From Erigeron canadensis (lineage: Eukaryota > Streptophyta > Magnoliopsida > Asterales > Asteraceae): 64,000 nucleotides of DNA. Of this stretch, positions 46,633 through 58,892 are shown one piece after another. Below the pieces are notes generated by a model. The model was not told the DNA's origin. It searched no databases and saw only the letters and a list, made by a program, of their open reading frames with translations. The stretch is from assembly GCF_010389155.1 (NCBI RefSeq), contig NC_057761.1, forward strand, positions 48,656,213 to 48,720,212, given 5' to 3'. Position 1 is the stretch's first letter, and each line of letters starts with the position of its first letter. A program made the translations under genes and the position numbers.

Positions 46633-48607
46633 TCAGACCCTTTGGAGGGCTATCATGTTTTCTTCTTTACCGACAATCTTGCTGCCAACATGAGCCATTG
46701 GGAGATCCATTTCATCTTCGGACTGCTCAAATTCAGCTGAGTGTGCTAATTCTTCCACTGTTTTCACAATGCCTCCTTCTATCCTTGAAGAAATTTCAAT
46801 CAACAAGGAAACGAAAGTCACTAGTGGGATGATGTCTTGCAGCTCATACTTCATGACCTGCTCCTCGTGTGAGCGAATCAATATACCAGACAAAGTTTTT
46901 AAGTTATTTTGTGACTCTTGAACCGCATCCTTCATTTCTTTAATCACATTATCTGTTTGGTTTGATCGTGTCATTGAAGATACAGTTGTCGATAGTACTC
47001 TTATAACATTTGATGACGATGAGCTTAGACTTAAACATGATGCTCTAAGATGATTCCGTATCGTCTCGGGAACCTGTTTGAAACCATTCTATTTTATTTA
47101 TTTTTTTAAAATTTTATGGCAAACCGATTTTGGATAAATAAAAGAACTGAACTAACTAGAACTTGGTTTTCACTGACCTGATGTCTAGAATCCAGACAAC
47201 TAACGAGTGTCTCAATGCAGTAAGCACAACTGCGTAATGATGAGCCTACTTTGATGTAATTCTTCCATGGATGCTTGAAACCAAACGGGCCATGAGCAGG
47301 CTCCCATCTGGCGAATTCTGCCTGGGATATGCATTTCAATTATCAGAAACTCATCACAATATCAAAATAATAACACAACTAAGTACCTGAAAAACCATCA
47401 ACAAAGCCTATTCATCTAACGAAAACATTTGACCAATTGATAGTTAGCAACTCATACCATAGATTCTTCAGAGGCTTTTGAGCTCAATACAAATCGATAA
47501 TCTTGAAGTCTCTTCTTGGATTCTTCATCACCATCACTGAAATATTCAGCTACACAGGCTGTGTACAATCAGCCAACATAAAGTTAGAGATTTAGAACTT
47601 AATTAAAAAAAATATGTTAAATTAAACTAAGTACTTACATTCTAGTGAATTTGCAAGCTTATCCATGTTACAGGCAATGAGAAGGTGGAGCTCTATGCCA
47701 GCCCAAATGGGACACACGAGAATGCTAATGATAATGCACAAAAAGGTCCCTATCATTATTGTGGATAGTCTTTGCATGGCCACGTCCATGAGTTTCTCAA
47801 CACGATATCCGGAGACTAAGACCAGACCATAAGTGAGAATGAATATGGTGCAGCCATAGTCGTACCGAGCTTTCACTACGGGAATAAATCTAGATAAGGT
47901 TGTCACCAAAGCTGCAAAAAAGCTAAAAATTGGACCATGCATGCCTATTCAAGAAAAAACATACTTTATGATAGATAATCTAACTCACCAATTACAAAGA
48001 GAGATATTTCCATAATAACGGGTTCAAATCTATGTCCTGCTTGGCTAGCAATCCAATGAGAACCTAATGCAAGAAATCCCGCTAGTGTAGTTGCACCGAT
48101 TCTGTTTAAACTCTTATAAAGAGTTCCACCTACATCAAGATTAGCATGTTGTAAAAACTAAAAGAAGGATGAAACAAAGAAGACAAACTATAGACCCTTT
48201 TTCTCTGTTTCCTATATTTATCATGTGGGTATTACCTTAGTACCTTACTTATCAAAGCCACAAAATGGAAACTAAAAAGAGAGTGTTTATGGCTTTGAAT
48301 ACCTACCAACAGTGTACTCAAACACCACAACAACAGTCATAAGAGCCCAAAGAGCATTGCCACCAAAACCATCATACAAAAGTCGTATGTAGTAAAACAA
48401 TGAAACAATTGTCAAAGCTGCCCCAACTTTAAGACAATGGAACATTTTTCTTGGGTCGTCTATTCCATGATCACACGCTTTCGTCAAAAGCCTCTTAAAC
48501 AAAGCCATTAATCTAGCCCACGATACAAACCCAGTCTCCGGTTCTAAGATCTCCAATGATCTATTACCAATCCCAATAATACAATCAAGTGTGTGTTCAT
48601 TAGCCAT
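46633..48607 (-). CDS. Aluminium-activated malate transporter family (ALMT), copy 1
   Basis: Six exons (48607-48307, 48129-47989, 47911-47639, 47558-47458, 47321-47178, 47073-46633) give 466 residues. The N-terminal half has the ALMT membrane segments ([38 protein letters not shown]-like [50 protein letters not shown]). The C-terminal half is cytosolic and carries the conserved WEP motif ([10 protein letters not shown], ~273-283) and HPWKNYIK. ALMTs are anion channels at the plasma membrane or tonoplast that pass malate and other anions. Which subtype this is cannot be read from sequence alone. A second copy with the same exon phases lies at 54996-57010. An upstream TTG would extend the frame, but the ATG at 48607 fits the paralogue. 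Confidence 0.92.
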
Positions 48608-50013
48608 ATTTGTGTACAAGAAAGAAAAGGAAACTGTCAGGGGGAGAATTGGAGTCCTACGAATGTTTCAAATATAATAATTCTATGTTGTTGTCGATTA
48701 ACTAAATACATGTGCAGACTATTTATATAAAATATCGATATGGAACCTCATATGAATGAATTAATAATCCCAAAAACTAAACTGCTTTTGCATTGCTTAT
48801 ATGTCCAATAAAATTAAATGTATCATCTTCTGAGGTAGGTCGGGATAGGATACATATATAACTAGCTATCTATCTTTTGCTTTATATTATGCAAGTATAC
48901 AATCAAAGTAAGCACTAGAGACATACACAAAGTAGGTTATTGATGAAATAGTGTCGAAACCACTAACCATTGGTGTTAGTGTCTTACATATGTAAAGATC
49001 AAGAAAACTTTGAACATCTTTTGCTCTTATGACAGATAAAGACAGCATCATAGACTTAGCTTTTTTCGGGGCAATGGTGTATCCTTTTTATCTCATCAAA
49101 TATAAAATTGCAACCTCGTCCCATATTTTTTTGAAAACAATAAATCATGAATCATGAACTAATACCTTTTCAAAATTTTCGGGCACCTTCATTGATATTT
49201 TGAACTTTTTAATCAGTGTTGGAATGCCACTTATTTAACCTTTTGCACGCTACTTTGAATGAGAAATCAAACTATCTAATGTTCTTCCATTAGTAGCTTA
49301 AAAAGAAATTTGGCTTCTGTTAGGGACTTAGGGTACACATGGTGTGGTTCATTGGATATTGAGTTCAAACTTAATGCCAATTGTGACTAAAAAAATGCTC
49401 ACAGACATGCTTTCTGCACAAACATTTTTGAATGTGCAAGCCCAATATAGCTATAGGGAATCTATAAAACAGATACTACCTTCCCCCTAAACAGATAATA
49501 CTTTCAAGTGTCAGTACTAAGAAATAAAAAGTATTAGTCCAAAGAGTTCTTTTTGCACTTTTAGTTTAAAATCATAAATGGGTTATCTCACCTCACCTCC
49601 TTTCACTGAAACAACAAATCATCCTTTGAACATAAAAAGCAATTCATCTAAGGGAGTAAGGTAGTATCTGCTTAAGTACATACTTAAAGTATCTTTGTCA
49701 ACAATACCAACCTCGCCATTGAGATGGAAGATATAGATCGTAGTCATAGTGGATGCTGAGTTGTGTTCGGTTTGTGGTCGATTTTTTGTTGGTGGTGATG
49801 GATGAGCTGACGATGAACTTCAGTTTAAAATTATGATATTTATGAACTTGATATCTCTATCAGTTTTATAGGTCTGGTGAAGCAACATGTCAAGTGTTCT
49901 TCTGTTGCAGAATGTAACAGAATGCAAATGCACATGGCATGATAGAAAATGTTAAGCTGCTTCAAAATTGTTTCAGAAAAGGCATAAGAGGCCCTTTATT
50001 GATGGTAATTGTA

Positions 50014-50015
<2 letters not shown>
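48608..50015. other. Spacer of the ALMT/bHLH duplication, left copy
   Basis: No gene. Several stretches match 57011-58890 (for example GAAATAGTGTCGAAACCACT versus GAAATAGTGTTGAAGCCACT, and CAGATACTACCTTCC in both), so the duplicated block includes this spacer. Confidence 0.55.
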
Positions 50016-50070
<55 letters not shown>

Positions 50071-50090
50071 CATCATCATCATTATTATCT
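50016..50090. repeat. (TTA)n microsatellite
   Basis: About 20 TTA units followed by four CAT units and TTA again. Confidence 0.9.
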
Positions 50091-50539
50091 TTAGGTAAAT
50101 TTATTTTCACCAAATTTCAACTTAAAACTTGATAGGATGTCAGGAACGATCCATATACGCAAGAACCAAAGAGGTTATTAGTGCCTCATCATGTTTTCAG
50201 TATAGTGAAGTGTCAAAACTCTCTGAGATTTCGTCTTATGAGTTTAGTTTCGAGTATGGCTCAGGATTTCACCTTGCATTATGACACTAGTTGAGCTATC
50301 GAGCCGAGCTTAGCACAAATTCTTCAAGTCGAGTTTGAGCCCTATCAACTAAACCCCAGATAAAAACTATAAGGGGGTTCTCAGCCTACAAACTGTAACT
50401 ATTATATCTGTTCAAAATATTGAAATGTAAAGAAAAACCATATCAAGAAAATCCAACTTTTAAACCCAAAAAACAAAAAATCTGCATAATTACTTCTCTA
50501 ATCTCTACTTCTGCCACTAACGCATGTTTAATTGGTTTA

Positions 50540-51560
50540 TAATGGTTAACAGTGTGTCCTGTAAAGCTTACAGGAAGTTGCAGAGACTTGTAACAGTAGT
50601 CACGCAACTGCTGTTCCAAAAAAAAAAGTCATGCAACTGATTTCTTTCTTGTATAACCTATCATTAAGACACAAATATCAAGCAAGAGCTAATATATCTT
50701 GTGATCAGTTACATGCCTTTTAGCATGAAAAATCATCACACTATCACACATTTATAAAAAATGATTAACTTTTCTTCTTTTTCATGCTGCATGTGTGCTA
50801 TGCCATAACTCTCAAATCTCATACCTTTTGAGGTGGCAAAACCAGCAGGGCAAGAAGCAGGTCAAGAGGTATATATTTTGGTACAAAATGAGGGAAAAAA
50901 TCAGACTTCGACAAAACAGTGTCAAACATGATTAAGCAGTTCAGAAAAAAAAAAAGTGTCAAACATGATTGCAAAGACTATCTTATATCGATGGTAACTG
51001 AACTATTGGAGTAATTCGATTTAGATCGTTTTATGCATTAATGCACTTTGTGTGACTTGTTACTCGACTGACTTTCACCTTCAAACCTATTTTTCTATGA
51101 ATTCACACACTTGACCTGTCATGCATAACCTGAATAAACCTATTCACAAGTAAATCAGTTTAAATGACTACTTTTATTCATGCCCTTTGGTTAAATGATT
51201 AGATTACCTCAGCTTTGACTATAAAGTGCGTCCGAATCTTATCATGTACTGTATCAGTCCTTTCACGATAGCCTTACCAAAGTCTAAGTCAGCCACTTCA
51301 AGAAAACACCCTTTTCCTTCACATAGCATCTGAAAAAAAATTCAAACGGAATTGGTTAAAATTCATGTAATGTGATGTCTAGTCTAGCTACCACATGTGT
51401 TGACCTGTTAACCTTTAATTATTCTTTTCTTTTTACCTCCATAAGAAACTGTTAAGGAGTGCTAAAGTCCTCAACTATTAGCATTTTAGCAGCTAAACCA
51501 TCATCACAATAATAGCAGTTTAGCCTGTCAGAAATATTAAATCACGCTGGATGGTTACCT
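50540..51560 (-). pseudogene. Decayed LHW-type bHLH copy (last three exons)
   Basis: Three segments match the last exons of the intact gene at 58893-62600 in the same order. About 50725-50555 contains GAAAGAAATCAGTTGCATGAC (GAAAGAAATCAATTGCTTGAC in the intact copy) but has stops. 51329-51208 reads MLCEGKGCFLEVAD, then shifts frame before DKIRTHFIVKAE. 51560-51437 contains LIVEDFSTP followed by a stop. Intron borders (GTAATC, TCAGATG) are still visible. The bHLH region and N-terminus are missing. Confidence 0.8.
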
Positions 51561-52139
51561 TTTGTGTCACCTTTGGTTAGCTTGGAGCCTTAGATACATG
51601 TATCTCACATTTGCTTTATAGTTTTGTGTCGCTTTGTCTGTGTCTTCTACTTGAAAAATGAGATCAAGTGGTTTGCCTCAAATGACCTTTTTTTCCTAGT
51701 CCTTGACCCGACCCCAAATGGAGATCCCAATTTCTTAAATGCCCGTCCTATTTTCAATCAAATGCTATAAGACAAGGAGATATATTCAAAGTTCAAAAAT
51801 CAACACATTGATGTATAATAAAAAAAGAAAATTAATCATTAGTCATTACATTTAAATATATCAACATGTTCTTCCTAGTGTTTTCCCTTCATGAATTTCT
51901 CCTTGTTAATATAGTATTATCCTTTTTCCCACTCGTTTATTCAACATAACAGTGTTTCTTGTCAAAATTGCTTAAAGCCATCTCAACAATGATGAATGGG
52001 AACTCCAAAGGTTAATTGACTAAGGAATACAACCTAAGCAATTAACTTTCAGATTGGTTAAACTAGTAGTAGCCTTTTAGAGGAATACCGACCTTTAAAA
52101 CCAGTTAAACTGATACCGACAATTCTACCCTGAATTTAT
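51561..52139. other. Gene-free region
   Basis: AT-rich, nothing recognised. Confidence 0.45.
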
Positions 52140-52400
52140 ATTTTCACCACTTTCCTTCTGAATCATCACCACCATGTGGACAGCTATATCCACATCACGA
52201 CGGCCACCACCTTATCCTCCTTCATGACTGTCACCTCCGTAACCACCACCACCTCCACCGTATCCACCTTCACGACCAACAACACCGCCGCCTTCACAAC
52301 GATCTCCGCCGTCAAGGCTTTGGCAGTTCATTCCTTCAATTGCGTCTCAGTTCATTCATTCAATTATGTCTCTGAAGGATAGTTCTTCCTTGAATGCTAC
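52140..52400 (-). pseudogene. Glycine-rich RNA-binding protein (GRP/RBG) 3' fragment
   Basis: On the minus strand a frame reads DAIEGMNCQSLDGGDRCEGG then GREGGYGGGGGGYGGDSHEG then G-stop, the end of the RRM and the glycine-rich tail of plant GRP7-type proteins, without an intron. Just upstream a near-duplicate ACATAATTGAATGAATGAACTG precedes GACGCAATTGAAGGAATGAACTG and carries a stop. It is probably a retrocopy relic. Confidence 0.55.
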
Positions 52401-53919
52401 GAACACCACCACCTCCTGATCTCCTTATCAATAATGATCTGATAACAATATAAACAACAAATTCATCAGTCAATTACAGCAAATCATATATATAGAGAGA
52501 TAAAAGATAGATAAACACTCTAGTCCATGTCATCAAGCCATGTCAACATTCATAAGTGACCTCGTTTAAATGAAATTAAAGTGGTAACCGGCTACCTATT
52601 CAGCCCGTCACCTGTTACATCAATTGAGCAAAATAACGATGTAAAGCCCCAAAATTTTTAAGACATTTTATACAATAACTATGCATTCAATAAATGCATA
52701 CCTGTATGACTATACCAAATACTGAAAATATGACAAAATGACAACCGATAAAAATTAAAAATCTCGGCATGACCTTATTGTAAAATCTATCATCCATGCT
52801 TATTGCTAAGCAACAAAACCTGTTACGGAACTACTCAAATTACATTCGAGTATAATCATTATTTTACTATTAAACGGCCCATTATTAAAAATAGGGCGAC
52901 ATATCGAAAGAAAAAAGTACAAGAGACAACTTGTACCCCAAATACAACAATGGTACAAGTTTCTACCTTCTAATGCTTTTAAGCTTGTCAAGCTTACGGT
53001 TGATTTAGTATGATTTTCGAACACAACTCCTTTTCAGCAAAAGTTGTTGTCATGAAGTTTTGGACAGTCTGTAGCCTTTTGGAATTTTGACCCACTTAAC
53101 TAATTAATCAGAACCTGGGACTAAATTTGCTGAAAAGTAGAATCGGAGAACTTCGAAATCGGTTCTGAACTCGTTGAAATTCAATGAACGGTTAATTTTT
53201 TTTCTATGATTTTCTGAAAACAGTGTATTTTCGGCACACAAAGCTGATCCAACTTCGAGTTTGCATCAAAAAAATCTTAAACTAACTCAAACAAGTTTAT
53301 GACACTTCCTAAATATACAGTATTATACTATTAATCATACCAAAACTCATCACTTTTCAATCACTAACCAAGGTTTCTATTACATGCATCTAAATGAATA
53401 TTGGTTTCTCTTTGAGAATATACATACATACTTTTATATAATAATCACTACCAACAATATATTATGCGATTCCAAGATTATAATTCAACTTTCAAATTAA
53501 ATTCATTAGCTAATATAAAAACTTGCAAATTTTCCATAATAAATAAAAACCCTAATTCATAAGAAACTGAAATAAAGATTATACCTTCATAAGCTTAAAA
53601 ATCAATCCTTCTTTATTCTTTCCTCAAATTTTCGGCCATTCCCACAACCATATTGTTAAATAAAAGATGGATGTTGATTATTATCAGAAAATTTCACTAT
53701 TTTGGTGATAATTTTGGATATATTGATGTATTTTGTAAAACTTTTGGTTAGGCTCTTCAAAGAACAAGTGAAAATGATTTCTTTTTTTCTTTTTTTTTTT
53801 TTTAAGTGGTATTTGATTCATCCCAACAGACGGATTAGTTTGACAACTTTAGTCCTTCTATCTAATATTCTAACATAATTGATCTTATTTCCTTAATAAA
53901 GTTGGATAACCGGTAAAAC
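52401..53919. other. Gene-free region
   Basis: AT-rich with no supported gene. A T-run at 53785-53803 may mark an old retro-insertion. Confidence 0.45.
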
Positions 53920-54115
53920 ACCCTGAGGTTATGGGTTATCGTCATCTTATTGGAGGGTCTTTTCTACCATTTAAGTAGAAAATGTAAGCAGCTTCTCTAG
54001 TCTCTATTTTGTTTAAGGTAAGGTTTGCCTACATCTTAACCTCCCCGCACACCGTCGAAGTATCGGGACTCAAAATCCACAGAAGGCGACACTGAGCAGT
54101 TTCTTTCTTCTTTCT
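53920..54115 (-). mobile_element. SINE relic
   Basis: The minus strand has CGACGGTGTGCGGGGAGGTT, AGATGTAGGCAAACCTTACC, GAGAAGCTGCTTACATTTTC and AAGACCCTCC, in the order typical of the body of common plant SINEs. Confidence 0.5.
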
Positions 54116-54995
54116 TTTTGTTGCTTTCTTCTTTTGGAATATTTTTTAGCTATAGCACATAACATGGCGTTGTATTGTAAAATATCCATCTAGTCTATGA
54201 TAATTAATATAAGGGGTTAACTAGTATGCTTCTAGCAGCATGCTTTCACCATGATTTCCAGGGGTAAGAGATTTTATATTCAAATATGTGATTTTCATGG
54301 AGGAGTTTGTGAGGGGGAAATATGCTTCTTTCATGTTTCTAGCTTCTTTCATGTTTCTAGCATCATATTGGTTTTTCCCTTAATATAAAGATTAAATATG
54401 TTAAAAAGAATGATGAAACGTTTATAAAACTCAACAACCATTATATTGACAAAAATGAACACTTGTTCATGACAAGAACTTAATCGAGATTCACACAAAC
54501 ATATATACGTATACAACAACAAATCAAGTACGTTCCATGTACAAGAATGGCAGCCATTCAAGATAGATACTTTTGATCCTTATGAAAATGAATGTATGAT
54601 CATGAGAAAAATTAAAAATAACTATAGAAGTTTGATTTGTTATCCTGTATTTTTAAACAGGTTGACGGTTTGTAAACGATTTTGGAAGGCAACCAAAACC
54701 TAATGTGTCAATCCGTTTATGACCTAAACTCATTTAGCCTCAATCCAAATCCGCTTACTTCTGTGTCGAGTCATAGGTTATAATGTTATATCATAAGCTG
54801 TCACCCCTGCATCCAAGGGTCTATTAACTAATTGATTTTTTCGAAGACCAACTAAAGTATTACAGTAACTCTTAATTATACAATGGTAGTGTAAAAGTAC
54901 ACTAGTGGTTGGCAGAATGCATCTCAAGGACTTCAAAGTATGTTTCCGCTAGATTATATACTTTACATATTTAAACTAGAGTATGTATGTAAAGC
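54116..54995. other. Gene-free region downstream of ALMT copy 2
   Basis: Contains a small tandem repeat TTCATGTTTCTAGCTTCTTTCATGTTTCTAGC (54331-54362) and a TGACGG/TGACCT repeat relic near 54660-54780. No gene. Confidence 0.45.
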
Positions 54996-57010
54996 TTATA
55001 TATAAGAAGAATGAGAACATTCAGACATTTTGGAGGTTTGTTGTAGTGTTGTACTGTTTTCATCTTTATACGTAATCTTGCTCAAAACCGTGGTATTCTG
55101 GAGCTCCACTTCATCTTCTGCCAGCTTATATTCAGCCAAGTCTGCTAATTCTTCGACTTTTTTCACAATGCCTCCTATCCTTGAAGCAATTTCAATTAGC
55201 AAAGAAGTGAAACTAACTAATTGGATGATTTCTGTGAGCGGCATCTCATGTTTCTTGCATTTCTCTTCTAGTGACTGAATCGATAAATTAGGCAGAGTCT
55301 GTAAGTTATCTTGTAACTGTTGAACTGCCTTCTTCATTTCTTTGATATCTGTATATAGTTGGGTCGATCGTGTCATTGAAGATACGCTTGTTGACAGTTC
55401 TCTTATAACATTTGAGGATGCTGAGCTTAAACTCAAACATGATGCTCTAAGATGATTCCTTATCGTCTCAGGTACCTTTTTATAACCGCACTTGTATAAG
55501 TTTTTAGGCAAGCCCATGTAGAAAAAAATAATAATTTTGAGATGAACTTATATAACTTCGTTTTTACCTGATTTCTAGAATCCAGACAACTAACCAGCAT
55601 TTCAATGCAATAAGCACAGCTACGTGATGATGAGCCTAATTTGATGTAATTCTTCCATGGATGCCTGAAACCGAACTGGCCATGGGCAGGCTCCCATCTA
55701 GCAAATTCTGCCTGCACATAACATCCCAATTGTCATCAACCCATCACACGAGTAATCAAATTGTTAAGAATGACCAAAACACTCATTGCCACATTGTTAC
55801 TACATGATGCTTCTGATAGCATACCATAGATTCTTCTGAGGCTTTTGTGCTCAAAACATGTTTATAGTCTTTCAGTTTCTGTTTTGAATCTTCATCAGCC
55901 TCCCCAAAGTATTCAGCTACACAGGCTGAGTACAAATTCACACGACACAAAAATCAGAAATTTAGAAATTTTCACTCAACTGGTAATGATAACGGCATCT
56001 GTTTGCAGAAAGTGCTTACAATCAAGGGAAGATGCAAGCTTATCCATGTTAGAAGATACTAGAAGGTGGAGCTGCGTACCAGCCCAAATGGGACATACGA
56101 GCATGCTAATGAATATGCACAAACAAGTCCCTATGATAACTGTTACCAGTCTTTCCATGGCTACATCTAGGAGTTTCTCCACACGGTACCCCGAAAGTAA
56201 TACTAGACCATAAGTGAGGATAAAAATGGTGCATCCATAGTCATACCTAGCTTTCACTTGTGGAATAAATCTAGAAAAGGTTGTGGCAGAAGCTGTAAGA
56301 AAATCAGAAATTAGGCCATGCAGATCCAAGAAAAGCTTTTCTTAAGGAAGATAGTTTTACCTATTATAAAGAGAGATATGCCCATGATAATTGGCTCAAA
56401 TCTATGTCCCGCCTGCCTGGCAACCCAATGTACGCCTAATGCAAGAAATCCTGCTAGTGAAGTTGCACAGATTCTGTTTAAAGACTTGTAAAGAGTTCCA
56501 CCTAATACATCAGGATATGTTGTTAACTTTAAGAACATTTCGCGATTTATAAACAGAACAGAACAAACTTTAGGTCCCTTTCCTATGTTTCTGATATTTC
56601 ATATATGGGTTTATCTTTCTTTATTTACTTGTAAAAAGAAATGAAAAAAGAGTGCAGTTTGATGGTTTTAATTACGTACCAACAGTGTACTCGAACACGA
56701 CAACAACAGTCATAAGAGCCCATAAAGCGTTGCCACCAAAACTATCATACAAAGGATTTATATAGTAAAAGAATGAAACAACTGTCAAAGTAACCCCAAC
56801 TTTGAGACAATGGAACATTTTTCTAGGGTCATCTATTCCTAAATCCCATGCTTTCTTTAAGAACCTCCAGACCCTTGTCACAAACCTTAAAAACAAGCCC
56901 TTCGGTCTAGCCCATATTCTTCTAAGTTTAGACTGGGGCTCGGGCTCCAAGATCTCCGGTGATGCATCACTAATCCTTATAATGCATTCAACTTGATTTT
57001 CTTTTTCCAT
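54996..57010 (-). CDS. Aluminium-activated malate transporter family (ALMT), copy 2
   Basis: Six exons (57010-56680, 56501-56361, 56292-56020, 55925-55825, 55711-55568, 55475-54996) give 489 residues with exactly the same exon 2 to 5 sizes as copy 1. The membrane part ([52 protein letters not shown]) and the WEP motif ([10 protein letters not shown]) are conserved. It differs by a longer N-terminal loop (SKLRRIWARPKGLFLRFVTR) and a longer C-terminus ending SHSSYI. The last intron has two possible acceptors 15 bases apart, in frame: 55475 (VPET) or 55490 (adding CGYKK). Same predicted role as copy 1; it could have diverged in regulation or location. Confidence 0.92.
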
Positions 57011-58624
57011 ATTTGCAAGTAAGAAAGGAAAAAAAGGTGCTAGGATGTTATCAAATGTTAGAATTCTATGTTTTTTAGTTATTTACTTGGTGACATTTGC
57101 AGCCTATATATACCTAATGTTTCCATTACAATCTCATATCAAAGATATGAAAGAATAATTAATTACATTTCAAACATGTTTAACTAAATCAAATGGATCA
57201 TCTTCAGATAGGGCACATGACATATGTCATAACCTTATCTATCTTTTGCTTTCTATTAAGTAAGTTTAAATACACAAAAAAGCACTAAATCATGCACAAA
57301 GCAAGTTCTCAAAGAAATAGTGTTGAAGCCACTAAAAGCCATCTTCCAACTGCTAAAAAAGCATACAGAGATCAAGTGAACTTAAGAAAAAACTTTTTCA
57401 CTTCTAACGATAGATAAAGACAGCATCTAGAGTTTATGTTGGTCCAATCGTCCACCTGATCCTGTTAAAATTATTACGTCGTTCAGATTTTGATGCAAAA
57501 AGGAGGCAACGACTTATTGAACATTTTATATGTTTCCATTGAATCTGGAATTCCACTTATCCAACCTTTATGCACTGACCTGAAAAGAAAATTAAAATAT
57601 CTATCAAAAGCTCTTATCTGCTTTTATAATTAGCCTCCATCCTCACTATTCTTTTATGCAATTTGTATATAAAATGCACTTTACCAGTTTACCATTACAA
57701 GACAACAAACATATTATCAAGGACTTGATTCATTTCAATGTGGCAAAAGAAAAGGCGGCTTATATGGCTGCACCTCAGCAAAAACCTTGCAGATACTTGA
57801 AATTTTAGCAGAATCTTACAATAGCGATTTTAAAGTTTGGTACATCGAAAGGTAAGTCTTAAACTTCAATAAATACAAAAAACATAACAGAGATACTTGT
57901 ATTTTGGTGTAGGTTGCCCATTCTAAATGTGCAATTTCCCACTATAGAAGGAATATAGAAATCAGATACTACCTTCCATCCAACCAGATAGTACCTTCAA
58001 ATGTTACCTAAATAAATAAAGGATTTTAAAGTAAACTACAACTTTATGAGAAAACTTTGGCTGAGAGTTCTTTATTGCACTTTTATTTATAAAATTGTAC
58101 GGTATATGGGTCCTCTACCTTATCTCTTTCAACTCAAAGATCAGATCATCTTTCTCTTCGTCTCCTTCAAAATGAAGAAGAGCGACTCATATATGGGTTT
58201 TACATCATTCATTAGTTTGTGTCGTTTCACTCATCCGATGTTTTTTTTGTCATTCATAGTTTCATACCATAGTTTCTACCTACCTATAGTAGTGATGGTT
58301 AATTGGTTAGGTAGAAGTGTAGTAGATGAACTTTGATATAATTCATGACGTTTATGAATCTCCATAGAATAGATGAATAAATGTTGAATACAAAAGACGA
58401 TGATTGCATTTAGATAAGTTCAGGACATAGTTTGTAAGTAGCGCACGAAAGTAGTCCTTAAAAAAACAGGACTACACCTAGAAGTTTATAAGTAGTTCAG
58501 GACATAAGTTGTAATCCACTGAAATCGTGTTAATTGATGTTTTAAGAAATCCACTGAGCATACAAGCAGGCAATTCAAGATAATTACTGATGGAGAAAAG
58601 CATTCAATAGAATAGTAACCCTAG

Positions 58625-58663
<39 letters not shown>

Positions 58664-58892
58664 AACCGAAATGGTTGCTGTCAACCTAAAAAAGTACAAA
58701 CTACATCTACTCTATCTATCTGTTGGTTTCAAAATATAAACACGCCATGGAACTACTATGGAAGCTTGTGGCGAGAAACCAAATAAAGGAAACTAAGACT
58801 TCAAACCCAAACTAAAATGAAAAATCTGCATAATCAGTTCTCTAATCTTTACTGCAGCTCAAAACCCAACTTAATGACGTTTATTATAATGT
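57011..58892. other. Spacer of the ALMT/bHLH duplication, right copy
   Basis: No gene. Matches the left spacer in places. An (AT)n tract sits at about 58628-58664. Confidence 0.5.

Noticed and set aside
52176..52382. Thr/Ser-rich plus-strand frame
   Set aside because: It is the antisense of a glycine-rich RNA-binding protein relic.
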